64,000 nucleotides of DNA from DATAOG01 sp963782885 (lineage in GTDB: Bacteria > Pseudomonadota > Alphaproteobacteria > Geminicoccales > Geminicoccaceae): positions 1 to 64,000 of the forward strand of contig CAWALL010000013.1 in the NCBI GenBank assembly GCA_963782885.1, read 5' to 3'. The notes beneath the pieces are model-generated. The model was not told the origin of the DNA, did not search any database, and saw only the letters and a list, made by a program, of their open reading frames with translations. Shown piece by piece: positions 43,888 to 52,899 of the stretch (position 1 is its first letter; each line of letters starts with the position of its first letter). A program made the translations under genes and the position numbers.

Positions 43888-44073
43888 CTGCGGGCAGCGT
43901 CTGCCGGCGTTACGCACCGGCGGTCGAACGGGCCGCGCCGGGAGCGCACCGGGTCGGCCAATCCGCCCCTGGCGTCCGGGCGCGGCCGCGCTATGCTGGT
44001 CGCGATCAATGCGGACCGGCGCATCGTACGGACGAAGCCGGTCCTCTGACCTTCGCTCGATGACACTTGGCCG

Positions 44074-44991
44074 ATGACGCTCGCGTTGGGGATCGACCTC
44101 GGCGGCACCAAGATCGAGATCATCGCCCTGGCAGAGTCCGGGGCGGTGCTCCTGCGGCGCCGGCGCCAGAGCCCGCGCGGCAGCTACGGGCGGACGCTGG
44201 ATGCGATCCGGGACCTCGTGCTCGAGGCGGAGGCCGGGCTCGGCGGGCGCGGCACGATCGGCTTCGGGACCCCGGGCGCGATCTCGCCGGCGACCGGGCT
44301 GCTGAAGAACTCGAACTCGACCTGGTTGAACGGCCGGCCCCTGGATCGCGATTTGGCCGAACACCTCGGGCGGCCGATCGCGCTCGCCAACGACGCCGAC
44401 TGCCTGGCGCTGTCCGAGGCGACCGACGGCGCCGCCGCCGGCGCCTCGAGCGTGTTCGCGGTGATTCTCGGCACCGGCGTCGGCGGCGGGCTCGCGATCC
44501 ACGGCCGGGTGCTGGCGGGACCGAACGCGATCGCCGGCGAGTGGGGGCACAACCCCCTGCCCTGGCCGGCGCCGTCCGAATTGCCCGGCCCGCCCTGCTA
44601 CTGCGGGCTCGCGGGCTGCATCGAAACCTGGCTGTCGGGCCCGGGGCTGGCCCGGGACTACCGCGCGGCGACCGGCCTTGCGCAGGATTCACCGGCGATC
44701 GTGGCCGCGGCGGCCGCCGGCGATGATGCTGCCGAGGCGGCCCTTTGCCGCTACGAGGACCGCCTGGCGCGCGGTCTCGCGACCGTGATCAACATCCTCG
44801 ATCCCGCGACCATCGTGCTCGGCGGCGGCATTTCCAACCTCGAGCGCCTGTACGCGCGCGTGCCGGCGATCTGGCAGCGCTACGTCTTCTCCGATACCGT
44901 CCGCACCCGCCTGCTGCCGCCGATGCACGGCAATTCCTCGGGCGTCCGCGGCGCCGCCTGGCTCGGCCGCAATCGCGCGCTGGTCGCCTGA
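44074..44991 (+). CDS. ROK-family sugar kinase (fructokinase/glucokinase-like)
   Basis: A 305-residue cytoplasmic kinase. The N-terminal phosphate loop LGIDLGGTKIEIIAL, the sugar-binding NDADCLALSE, and ILGTGVGGGLAIHGRVLAG are ROK landmarks. EWGHNPLPW holds the active-site Glu-His, and the zinc-binding CYCGLAGCIETWLSGP is the ROK signature. There is no helix-turn-helix at the N-terminus, so it is an enzyme rather than a NagC-type repressor. The sequence fits fructokinase/Mak-like members best, but the sugar is not certain. Confidence 0.92.
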   Translation: MTLALGIDLGGTKIEIIALAESGAVLLRRRRQSPRGSYGRTLDAIRDLVLEAEAGLGGRGTIGFGTPGAISPATGLLKNSNSTWLNGRPLDRDLAEHLGRPIALANDADCLALSEATDGAAAGASSVFAVILGTGVGGGLAIHGRVLAGPNAIAGEWGHNPLPWPAPSELPGPPCYCGLAGCIETWLSGPGLARDYRAATGLAQDSPAIVAAAAAGDDAAEAALCRYEDRLARGLATVINILDPATIVLGGGISNLERLYARVPAIWQRYVFSDTVRTRLLPPMHGNSSGVRGAAWLGRNRALVA

Positions 44992-45012
44992 CGCCGCGCT
45001 GCCAGGCCGCCG

Positions 45013-45810
45013 CTAGCACTGCGGCCGGTCGAGCAGCTCGAGCTTCTCGAGCTTGGCGTCCAGGCTGAACTCGCCATAGTCGAGCACCAGATCGCGCAGC
45101 ACACCGCTCTCGCTCAACAGGAAGGTGGCTTCGAACTCGGGCGTCTCGGTCGGGTGCTCGACGTTGTAATAGGCCATGCTGATCGGCCAGACGCTCTCGA
45201 CCGAGACCTCGGCGGGATCGCCGGTGCGCGCCTCGATCTTGCGCCGGCTGCCGATCACCGAGGTGATCTGGGTCAGGGCGTCGAACCCCCAGCCGTCGAA
45301 CACGTCGTGGCTGAGGAACTTCGCGCCCGAATGGGCGCCCGCCAGCAGCCGTTGCAGATGATCGGTCGGAAACACCGTGCCGGGCGGCAGCTTGACCTCC
45401 TTTTGCTCGGGCGTCGAGAAGCTCGCGGTCCCGCCGGCGCCGGCCGGCTCGAGCCGCGCCTCACCGCGATACTCCTGTTCGACGCCGTCGGCGCTGTAGC
45501 TGCGGATCGTGTACCGCAGGCGCGAGCCGTCGATCGCCTCCCAGCTGCTGAAGCGGACGTCGTGGCTGAAGCCCGGACCGTCCTCGGTGGTCGCGGCGAA
45601 GCTCAGCCGCTGGCGGGAGAGCCAGCCGTCGCAGGCCAGGCGCCACTCGATCACGAGGCCCCCCTGGACATCGATCAGCGCGCTGGTGCTCTCCTTGCCG
45701 TGGAGCGCCAGCCGGTAGGCGGCGAGATGCGGTTCGAGCCCGGGCATCGCCCACGCCGGCGCGATCGCGACCAGAACCGCGACCGTGGCGCCGGCGCAGG
45801 CCTTGGCCAT
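45013..45810 (-). CDS. eipB: EipB family cell-envelope integrity protein (DUF1849)
   Basis: A 265-residue periplasmic protein. The signal peptide (ATVAVLVAIAPAWA) is followed by HLAAYRLALHGKESTSALID, a beta-spiral start typical of DUF1849. CDGWLSRQRLSF and a C-terminal cysteine (LDRPQC) form the conserved disulfide pair known from Brucella EipB. FPTDHLQRLLAGAHSG and VFDGWGFDALTQITSVIG are further family blocks. EipB supports envelope integrity in Alphaproteobacteria. The ATG at 45810 is chosen over a TTG nine bases upstream. Confidence 0.88.
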   Translation of the reverse strand: MAKACAGATVAVLVAIAPAWAMPGLEPHLAAYRLALHGKESTSALIDVQGGLVIEWRLACDGWLSRQRLSFAATTEDGPGFSHDVRFSSWEAIDGSRLRYTIRSYSADGVEQEYRGEARLEPAGAGGTASFSTPEQKEVKLPPGTVFPTDHLQRLLAGAHSGAKFLSHDVFDGWGFDALTQITSVIGSRRKIEARTGDPAEVSVESVWPISMAYYNVEHPTETPEFEATFLLSESGVLRDLVLDYGEFSLDAKLEKLELLDRPQC

Positions 45811-45911
45811 CAGGGTCAAATCGAAGCCTCCTTGGTTCCCTGCATGGTGGCACGATGCGCCCGGATCGGGTAGGAAAAACCGAGCCCCAAGCCCGGTCGG
45901 AAGAGATCTCG

Positions 45912-46880
45912 ATGACCGCCAGCAGGCCCGTCGTGTTCGTCACCCGCAAGCTACCGGACGCGGTCGAGGAGCGGCTGCGCCGCGACTACGAGCCCCGGCT
46001 CAATCCCGATGATCGGGTCTACGGCCCGGACCAGCTGATCGAGGGCGCGACCGGGGCGGCGGCGATCCTGACCTGCGCGACCGACCCCTGGCCCGCGGCG
46101 CAGATCGAACGCCTGCCGGACGACGTGCGCGCGATCGCGACCTTCTCGGTCGGCGTCGAGCACATCGATCTCGCCGCGGCGCGCGCGCGCGGCATCACCG
46201 TGACCAATACCCCGGACGTGCTGACCGAGGCGACCGCGGACGTCGCCATGCTCTGCCTGCTGGGCGCCGCGCGCCGGGCGTTCGAGGCCGAAGCTCTGAT
46301 CCGGACCGGCCGCTGGGCGGGCTGGACGCCGACCCAGCTGCTCGGCCTGGAGCTGGCCGGCGCCGTGCTCGGGATCGTCGGCATGGGCCGGATCGGCCAG
46401 GCGGTCGCCAGGCGGGCGCGCGGCTTCGGCATGCAGATCCACTACTACAACCGGCAGCGGCTGCCGGCCGAGGCCGAGCAGGGCGCCTGGTTCCATCACA
46501 CGCTGGCCTCGCTGCTGCCGGAGGCCCGCTTCCTCAGCCTGCACTGCCCGGCCGGTCCCGAGACCCACCAGCTGATCAATCGCGAGACGCTCGAGCTGCT
46601 GCCGCGGGGTGCGGTGCTGGTCAACACCGCGCGCGGCTCGCTGGTCGACGACGAGGCGGTGCTGGACGCGCTTGCCAGTGGCCAGCTGTTCGCCGCCGGC
46701 TTCGACGTCTACGCCGGCGAGCCGGCGCTGCACCCGGGCTATCGGACCCGGCGCAACTGCTTTCTTTTGCCCCATCTCGGCAGCGCCACGATCGAGACCC
46801 GCAACGCGATGGGCTTCCGCTGCCTCGACAATCTCGATGCCGTGGTCGCCGGCCGCCCGGCCCCCGACGCCCTCAATTAG
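45912..46880 (+). CDS. D-isomer-specific 2-hydroxyacid dehydrogenase (glyoxylate/hydroxypyruvate reductase-like)
   Basis: A 322-residue NAD(P)-dependent oxidoreductase. The catalytic triad is visible: Arg in VNTARGSLVDDEAVLDAL, Glu in AGFDVYAGEPALH and His in LPHLGSATIETR. The dinucleotide fold is GIVGMGRIGQAVARRARGFG. TFSVGVEHIDLAAARARGIT binds the substrate carboxylate. It is closest to the GyaR/glyoxylate reductase branch, converting glyoxylate or hydroxypyruvate to glycolate or D-glycerate. The ATG at 45912 follows GAAGAGA. It diverges from eipB. Confidence 0.9.
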   Translation: MTASRPVVFVTRKLPDAVEERLRRDYEPRLNPDDRVYGPDQLIEGATGAAAILTCATDPWPAAQIERLPDDVRAIATFSVGVEHIDLAAARARGITVTNTPDVLTEATADVAMLCLLGAARRAFEAEALIRTGRWAGWTPTQLLGLELAGAVLGIVGMGRIGQAVARRARGFGMQIHYYNRQRLPAEAEQGAWFHHTLASLLPEARFLSLHCPAGPETHQLINRETLELLPRGAVLVNTARGSLVDDEAVLDALASGQLFAAGFDVYAGEPALHPGYRTRRNCFLLPHLGSATIETRNAMGFRCLDNLDAVVAGRPAPDALN

Positions 46881-47196
46881 GCCAGGTCACCGGCACCTTC
46901 GGTCGACCACGGTCATCGGACGCCTGACCCGCTCGAAGCCCCGGGCGCGCAGCCCCTGGGCATGCTCTTGATCACTGCGGCCCCAAAGGCCGCGGTCTGC
47001 TGGCTTTCGGGTTCGTTTGGTGGTCGCCCTGCGGCGCCGAGACGAGCGGGCGCCTGGTCGCCCCTTGGCCAGACTGTTGATAGCAAATCGTAGGAAAATA
47101 TGCAAGCCGGTCGAGCCCGGAACGATGCCGAAAGCCGTCACTTTCAAAGCGCGCTGGCCGCCGCCGCAAAGGCGAGCGTCCGGCGAAACCTGCTCC
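46881..47196. other. Gene-free stretch of about 316 bp
   Basis: No convincing gene, promoter or repeat is seen. The only frame here (minus strand, 86 residues) has no recognisable motif. A short AT-richer patch (near 47080-47100) is the only feature. It lies between the dehydrogenase gene and the dead ABC transporter. Confidence 0.6.
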
Positions 47197-47930
47197 TCAC
47201 AATCTGCCGGCCTCGATGATGCGCTTCAGGAACGCGCGCGTGCGCTCCTCCTTGGGGTCGTCGAAGATCTGTTCGGGCGGGCCTTGCTCGTGGACCACGC
47301 CGCCGAACAGGAAGCAGACCTTGCTCGCGACCTCGCGCGCGAAGCCCATCTCGTGGGACGCGAGCAGCATGTAATTCCGGGCGAGCTCGGGCACGATGCT
47401 CAGCACCTCGGCCACGAGCTCAGGATCGAGCGCCAGGTGATCTCGTCGAGCAGCAGCACCATCGGCTCCATCGCGAGCGCGCGCACGATCGCGACCCGCT
47501 GCTGCTGGCCGCCCGAGAGCCGGTCCGGATAGTCGCTGGCCTTGTGCTCGAGCCCGATCCGCCGGAGCAGGATCATCGCCCGCGCCTCGCCTCGGCCGCG
47601 ACAATCGCAGCACTTGGAGCGGGCGAGCGTCACGTTCGCCAGCACCGTCATGTGCGAGAACAGGTTGACGCTCTGGAACACGATGCCGACGTCGCGCCGG
47701 AGCGCATTCAGGTCGACCCCCGGCCCGGTCACCCGGTCGCCGTGCAGCCGGATCTCGCCGCCCTGGATGTCCTCGAGCCCGTTGATGCAGCGCAGAAGGG
47801 TCGATTTCCCGCAGCCCGACGGCCCGATCAGGCACACCGCCTGATGTTCGTCGACGTCGAGGTCGAGGCCCTTGAGCACCTCGATGCCGGCGAAGCGCTT
47901 GACCACCTGCCGGATCTCGACCAGCTCCAT
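47197..47930 (-). pseudogene. Polar amino-acid ABC transporter ATPase, frameshifted
   Basis: The gene starts well: MELVEIRQVVKRFAGIEVLK, Walker A GPSGCGKSTLLRCINGLE, the Q-loop VFQSVNLFSHMTVLANV, the signature RLSGGQQQRVAIVRALAM and Walker B VLLLDEIT. Then the frame is lost near 47440: the next words, ALDPELVAEVLSIVPELARN and LLASHEMGFAREVASKVCFL, occur only in another frame. A short stretch between the Q-loop and signature (KCCDCRGRGEARA) reads sensibly only in a shifted frame, so there are at least three indels. The GlnQ/HisP-type ATPase is probably dead. Confidence 0.85.
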
Positions 47931-47932
47931 GC

Positions 47933-48130
47933 TCGTTTCCCCCGCGCAGTCAGCTGCCGGGACGGTGCTCCGGCGGTCACGCTCGAGCGGGTAGTCGACG
48001 AAGCGCGCCTGCGGGATCGTGATCATCACGAACAGGAACGCGACCGCTGTCCCAGGCGAAGGCTGAGATCGTTCCTAGCAGGTTATAGGAAAAAATGAAG
48101 GCGTCGATCACGCCGATCTCGGAAAATTGC
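47933..48130 (-). pseudogene. ABC transporter permease, C-terminal remnant
   Basis: FSEIGVIDAFIFSYNLLGTI is followed, in another frame, by VMITIPQARFVDYPLERDRR. Together they match the end of a polar amino-acid permease of the HisM/GlnP kind. All the earlier membrane segments are missing, so most of the gene was deleted. Confidence 0.65.
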
Positions 48131-48479
48131 GTAGTGTCTCGTTTTATCTGAGGCCGATCGTCGCCTTGACGCCGGGTTCGCGTCGCCGCCATGGCTCCTA
48201 TATGCTTAGCGTCAGGCATATGGGAGATCGGCATGGCTAGATCGCAACGACAGCCCGGGGATGTGAACCGGAATGGCCAGCGGCTCGTTCGGAAGACAGG
48301 GATTTGCGCTGGCAATCGATCAGGCGGCCTTGTGGCCATATGTACAGCGCAAATGGCAGTGACTTCCACCTGCGTCTGTGCCCGGCCTGCTTCCGTCGCG
48401 CAGCACCTGGTTTGGAATACACGGAGGCATCTCATGCCTAAGACACCAAGGGCGGTAAGCGTCCGGCTGGTGTCGTCGG
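48131..48479. other. About 350 bp of unassigned DNA inside the decayed transporter locus
   Basis: This takes the place of the missing permease body and the end of the binding-protein gene. It is AT-richer than the surrounding DNA. A 30-codon plus-strand frame (MASGSFGRQGFALAIDQAAL, near 48271) is too short to judge. No insertion-sequence ends or repeats were recognised. Confidence 0.4.
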
Positions 48480-49282
48480 CAATGCCGTCCGCGGCCGAGA
48501 GCTGGTCGAGCGTGCCGTCGGCCTTCATGGCTTCGATGATCTTGTCGATGGCCTGCTCGTTGGGCAGTCCTTGGGTAGATCGCGCCATAGGTCTCGCTGG
48601 TCGAATACTGCCCGACCACCTCGAACGCGCCGTTCGAGACCGCGGCCTGGCCGAGCACGATCGCGGTGTCGGTCATCGCCGCGTCGATCTGGCCGGCCTG
48701 CAGGGCGGTGAACATCGAGGGCGTGTCCGGGAACACCTTGGCCGGCGTCTTGGGCTGCAGGACGTTGGCGACGAAATCGGCCCCGGTTGTCGCCTGCTGG
48801 ACGCCGATCCGCTGGTCCTTCATCGAGGCGGAGTCGACCTCGGTTCCGGTCTTCACCATCACGCCGATGTCCGAGGAGAAGTAGGGCACCGAGAAGTCGA
48901 CCACCTTCTTGCGCTCGTCGGTGATCGAGACTCCGAGAGCGCCAGGTCGAAGCTAGGCCGGCCGGCGACCAGCGCGCCGAGGCGACGATGACGACCTTGA
49001 CCTTGTCGAGGCGGCGCGATGGGCGATGTTGGCCGCAATGCAATATTCATAGCCGTCCTGGATGGTGTCGGGCGTGTCGCCGTTCCACCAGCCGGGCGCC
49101 GCAAGGTTGACCTCGACGGTGAGCGAGGGCTGCGCTGGCATAACGCGAATCGCCCTGGTTGCGTAGAGATCGCAATTGCCGATCATCTCGGCGGCCTGCA
49201 CCCCGCCGGCCGCCAGTGCCGCGCTCGCGAACGCCAGGCCCAGGACGCCCCGGCGGCCAATTCGCAGTCCAGTCCTGTTCAC
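48480..49282 (-). pseudogene. Amino-acid ABC transporter substrate-binding protein, multiply frameshifted
   Basis: The start is excellent: GTG at 49282 with AAGGAGG upstream, then a signal peptide (GVLGLAFASAALAAGGVQAA). The mature protein is scattered across frames: GYEYCIAANIAHR, then LDKVKVVIVASAR, then FDLALSE, then VDFSVPYFSSDIGVMVKTGT through AMTDTAIVLGQAAVSNGAFE, then NEQAIDKIIEAMKADGTLDQ. This is a periplasmic-binding-protein type 2 (GlnH/HisJ class). At least four frameshifts and loss of the C-terminus make it nonfunctional. Confidence 0.85.
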
Positions 49283-49373
49283 GGTGAACCTCCTTTTTTG
49301 GTTCTTGCTTGTCCGCCGGCGGCGTCGACGGTCGAGCAGATGATCGCAGCCGGCTCGTGGTCGTCGCTCCTCG

Positions 49374-50408
49374 TCAGCCCGGCTCCGACACCGGCAGCGC
49401 GGGCTGCTGCTGGGTGATGGCATGGATGCCGGCACCGCCATGGACCAGGTCGGAGACGTCGATCTGGACGATCCGCCGGTCCGGGAAGGCGGCGGCGATC
49501 GCCCGGTAGGCCGGATTGTCGGTCGCCGTGTCGAACATCGGCATCAGCACGGCGCCGTTGGCCAGGTAGAAACTGATGTAGGAGGCCGGAATCCGGCTGC
49601 CGTCGGCACGGAACTGTGCGGGCGGCTGCTCGATCTCGATCACCTCGAGCGTGCGGCCCCGGGCGTCGCTCTCGGCCCGCAGACGCGTGAGGTTGTCCTG
49701 CAGAACCGCGTGGTTGGGGTCCTCGGGATCGCGACAGACGAGCGCCAGGACCACGCCCGGGCGCGCGAAGCAGGCGAGGTTGTCGACGTGGCCGCCGGCC
49801 CGGTCGCCGACCAGGCCCTGCTCGAGCCAGATCACCTTGCCGATGCCGAGATGGTCGGCGAGTGCGGCCTCGGCCTCGGCGCGGCCGAGATCGGGGTTGC
49901 GCCCGGGATCGAGCACCGTGCCCGCGCTGACCAGACAGGTGCCCTCGCCATCGACGTGCACGGCGCCGCCCTCGAGCACGATCGGGGCAACGAACCGCGG
50001 CACCTTGAGGCGCTCGCAGATCGCTTCCGCGAGGCGCGCGTCCTTGGCGTGGTCCGGGACCGACCCGCCGTAGCCGTTGAACCGCCAGTCGACGCCCGCG
50101 AGTTGGCCCTGCGGATCGACCACGAAGGTCGGCGCGGTGTCGCGGGTCCAGGAATCGTCGTGGTCGAGCGGCAGGACCGATATGCCCTGGCCGCAGTGCA
50201 GCGAGGCCTCGGCGGTCAGATCGGGTCGGGCGATCATGGTCACCGGCTCGAACGCCGTGATCGCCTGGGCGACCTCGGCATAGGCCTGGCGGGCCGCGGC
50301 CATCCGTTCGCCCCAGAGCTCCTCGCGAGATGGCCAGGCCATCCAGCAGCGCCCGTGGCGCGCCGTCTCGGGCGGCATGGCAAAGCCCAGTTCCCGGGGT
50401 GTGCTCAC
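49374..50408 (-). CDS. Agmatine deiminase homologue lacking the catalytic cysteine
   Basis: A 344-residue member of the agmatine deiminase (porphyromonas-type peptidylarginine deiminase) family, which converts agmatine to N-carbamoylputrescine. Substrate residues are kept: DHDDSWTRDTAPTFVV, VLEGGAVHVDGEGTCLV and the His-Asp of GDRAGGHVDNLACF. The nucleophile motif, normally GGxIHCITQQ, reads GGAGIHAITQQQP: the codon is GCC (Ala), not TGC or TGT (Cys). The enzyme should therefore be inactive as a deiminase. It starts with GTG at 50408 and lies 91 bp upstream of the dead transporter genes on the same strand, a likely former agmatine/polyamine operon. Confidence 0.9.
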   Translation of the reverse strand: MSTPRELGFAMPPETARHGRCWMAWPSREELWGERMAAARQAYAEVAQAITAFEPVTMIARPDLTAEASLHCGQGISVLPLDHDDSWTRDTAPTFVVDPQGQLAGVDWRFNGYGGSVPDHAKDARLAEAICERLKVPRFVAPIVLEGGAVHVDGEGTCLVSAGTVLDPGRNPDLGRAEAEAALADHLGIGKVIWLEQGLVGDRAGGHVDNLACFARPGVVLALVCRDPEDPNHAVLQDNLTRLRAESDARGRTLEVIEIEQPPAQFRADGSRIPASYISFYLANGAVLMPMFDTATDNPAYRAIAAAFPDRRIVQIDVSDLVHGGAGIHAITQQQPALPVSEPG

Positions 50409-50619
50409 GCGTGCCCTCGATCTCCGTTGGCCCGACCAGCACAGTACCGGGGCCGGGCCGCCCGGCGCAACCTTGCGCGACCGGCCGGGCAGGGGCGACG
50501 CTCGGTCGCGCCGCCCTCGGGATGCGGCCGGCGGCGAATCTCGGCGCCGCCCCCTTCTCGATGCCGGTTCCAGGGACTATCGTCGGCGCCACCACGGATC
50601 AGCGATCGAGGAGAGCGAG

Positions 50620-51087
50620 GTGACCAGCAGGGTCGAGCAACGGCTGGCGGAGCAGGGGCTCGAGCTGCCGGCCGCGCCGGCGCCGGCGGCTAACTACGTG
50701 CCCTACACGATCGGCGGCAAGCTGCTGTTCGTGGCCGGCCAGCTGCCGTTCCGCGATGGCCGGGTGGCGGTCACCGGCCGGGTCGGCGCCGAGGTCAGCG
50801 TGGCGCAGGGTCAGGAGGCGGCGCGGCTCTGCGCCCTCAACCTTTTGGCCCAGGCCAAGGCCGCCTGCGGCGGCGATCTGAGCAAGCTCAGCCGCTGCCT
50901 GAAGCTCGGCGGCTTCGTCGCCTGCGCGCCCGACTTCGGCGACCATCCCGAGGTCGTCAACGGCGCGTCCGATCTGATGGTTCAGGCGATGGGCGAGGCC
51001 GGGCGTCATGCGCGCTTTGCTGTCGGTTGCGCGAGCCTGCCGCGCAATGCTGCGGTCGAGGTCGAGGCGATCTTTGAGCTCGCCTGA
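50620..51087 (+). CDS. RidA/YjgF-family protein
   Basis: A 155-residue protein of the larger RidA subfamily (YjgH-like length). RidA members hydrolyse reactive enamines and imines or act as regulators. Visible blocks are YTIGGKLLFVAGQLPFRDGR, ARLCALNLLAQAKAA, RCLKLGGFVACAPDFGDHPE and, near the end, the conserved Arg and Glu in CASLPRNAAVEVEAIFEL. GTG at 50620 with GAGGAGAG upstream. Its end overlaps the next gene, suggesting coupling. Confidence 0.9.
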   Translation: MTSRVEQRLAEQGLELPAAPAPAANYVPYTIGGKLLFVAGQLPFRDGRVAVTGRVGAEVSVAQGQEAARLCALNLLAQAKAACGGDLSKLSRCLKLGGFVACAPDFGDHPEVVNGASDLMVQAMGEAGRHARFAVGCASLPRNAAVEVEAIFELA

Positions 51088-52264
51088 AGCGCTCGGCGCG
51101 GCCGCATCGGGGACGCTCGAAGTCAAGCTCGTCCAGGGCATCGGGCAGCTCGATGCGGCCGACTGGGACGCCTGCGCCGGCGCCGATCAGCCGTTCCTGA
51201 GCCACGCGTTTCTCTCGACCCTGGAGGCGAGCGGCTCGGCCTGCCGGGAGACCGGCTGGCTGCCGCTGCACGTCGTGGTCGAGGCCGGCGGCCATCTGCT
51301 CGGCTGCGCGCCGATGTACATGAAGAGCCATTCCTACGGCGAGTACGTGTTCGACTGGGGCTGGGCCAACGCCTACGAGCGCGCCGGCGGCCGCTACTAT
51401 CCGAAGCTGCAGGTGGCGGTGCCGTTCACGCCGGTGCCGGGGCCGCGCCTGCTGCTGGCGCCGGGCGCCGGGCCCGAGGTCCGGGCGGCGCTGGCCAAGG
51501 GCCTGGTCGGCGCCGCCGAGCAGCTCGAGGTCTCCTCGCTGCACGTCACCTTCTGCCAGCAGGCGGAGTGGGACGCGCTCGCCGCCGAGGGCCTGCTCAG
51601 GCGCCAGGGCGTCCAATACCACTGGCACAACCGCGGCTACCAGAGCTTCGAGGACTTCCTCGGCACGCTCAAGAGCAGCAAGCGCAAGACCATCCGCAAG
51701 GAGCGCGCCCGGATCGCCGAGCAGGGCCTCAGTCTCGAGATCCTGACCGGCGCGGCGCTGACGCCGGCGATCTGGGATATTTTCTATCCGTTCTACCGCT
51801 CGACCGTGGACAACCGTTGGGGTGGCGCTTATCTGCGCAAGTCCTTCTTCCGCCGGCTCGGCGAGACGCTCGCCGACCGGGTGGTCCTGGTCATGGCGCG
51901 CCATGGCGGGCGCTACGTCGGCGGCGCCCTGAACCTGCTCGGCGCCGACACCCTCTACGGCCGGATCTGGGGCTGCCGGCAGCAGTTCGAGTTTCTGCAT
52001 TTCGAGGCCTGCTACTACCAGGCGATCGAGTTCGCGATCGCCCATGGCCTCGCTCGCGTCGAGGCCGGTGCGCAAGGCCCACACAAGCTCCAACGCGGCT
52101 ACGAGCCGGTTGCGACCTACAGCGCCCACTGGATCCGCGACCCCGGCTTTCGCGACGCCGTCGAGCGCTTCCTCGCCCAGGAGCGCCTCGAGATGACCTG
52201 TGAACTCGAAGAGCTGCGCGAGCTGCTGCCGTATCGGCACGAGCAGGGATGTCCGATCCGCTAA
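51074..52264 (+). CDS. GNAT-related acyltransferase, COG3146 (DUF482) family
   Basis: A protein of about 396 residues related to FemAB-like and GNAT folds. DWDACAGADQPFLSHAFLST opens the family. SHSYGEYVFDWGWANAYERA, HWHNRGYQSFEDFLGTLKSS with KRKTIRKERARI, and IFYPFYRSTVDNRWGG follow, and EACYYQAIEFAIAHGLARVE with GPHKLQRGYEPV is the hallmark end. The family is annotated as peptidoglycan-related, but no substrate is established. A TTG at 51074 within the RidA gene is the likely start; the frame is open further upstream. Confidence 0.85.
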   Translation: MSSPEALGAAASGTLEVKLVQGIGQLDAADWDACAGADQPFLSHAFLSTLEASGSACRETGWLPLHVVVEAGGHLLGCAPMYMKSHSYGEYVFDWGWANAYERAGGRYYPKLQVAVPFTPVPGPRLLLAPGAGPEVRAALAKGLVGAAEQLEVSSLHVTFCQQAEWDALAAEGLLRRQGVQYHWHNRGYQSFEDFLGTLKSSKRKTIRKERARIAEQGLSLEILTGAALTPAIWDIFYPFYRSTVDNRWGGAYLRKSFFRRLGETLADRVVLVMARHGGRYVGGALNLLGADTLYGRIWGCRQQFEFLHFEACYYQAIEFAIAHGLARVEAGAQGPHKLQRGYEPVATYSAHWIRDPGFRDAVERFLAQERLEMTCELEELRELLPYRHEQGCPIR

Positions 52265-52426
52265 TCGGGGACGACCCAAAAGGCCGACAACAGCCAATCA
52301 CACGGTTTTCGCGCTGATTCGGTATTGCACGTCCCTCCACTTCGCCACATCTGTTAGAATGAGGGGGCTTGCCGAGTGGCCGGCTCCGACGACAGCAGCG
52401 GAGTCTCAGCGGTGGAGAACCTTAAA

Positions 52427-52729
52427 ATGGCCAGGATTTTTTCCTGCTCCAGCGCGGATGAAACGGTCGAAGACCACATGCGCGTACAATTTGAGCGGCC
52501 GCCCATCGGGGTCAAAGAAGACGATATGATAACGTGTCGCGAAGAAATATTCTATGTGCTCGCTAAATGCGCCCCGTTGTTAAACATTGAAGCGGGAGAA
52601 GAGGACGTCAAAGTTGCCTACCGGGCGAGATCGCCTCAGGCCAGCCTTCACATGCTCTTTCGAAAAGTAAGCGATCTCGAGTATGAACTCCTGATGGAAG
52701 CTCATCAGATCGACATCTGGAATTGCTAA
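52427..52729 (+). CDS. Small acidic orphan protein, function unknown
   Basis: A 100-residue acidic protein (MARIFSCSSADETVEDHMRV through HQIDIWNC) with no signal peptide or membrane segment. Codon use is clearly different from neighbours: it uses AT-ending codons (AAA, GAA, TTA, ATA) freely in a genome that avoids them, so it was probably acquired recently. A ribosome site (GGTGGAG) precedes the ATG; the frame is also open 17 codons upstream. I do not recognise the family. Its small size, acidity and position just before a toxin/immunity pair fit an immunity protein, but that is only inference. Confidence 0.6.
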   Translation: MARIFSCSSADETVEDHMRVQFERPPIGVKEDDMITCREEIFYVLAKCAPLLNIEAGEEDVKVAYRARSPQASLHMLFRKVSDLEYELLMEAHQIDIWNC

Positions 52730-52899
52730 GATATCTCCGCTGAGTCATTGCCCTTGCGAAATGCGCCCCTGGGCAGGCGGGCCATGAGGATGGGAGCCAA
52801 ATCACCGGCGGGTATTCACCGGGCAGCGTGTGGAGCCAAGTCGCGGACCCCGCCCATGCTTGCGCGTGAATCGTGACCGCGGGAGTTCGTCGGGCCAGC

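Noticed and set aside
46887..47147. An 86-residue minus-strand frame in the gap after the hydroxyacid dehydrogenase
   Set aside because: It has no motif, no ribosome site, and a composition typical of noncoding GC-rich DNA.
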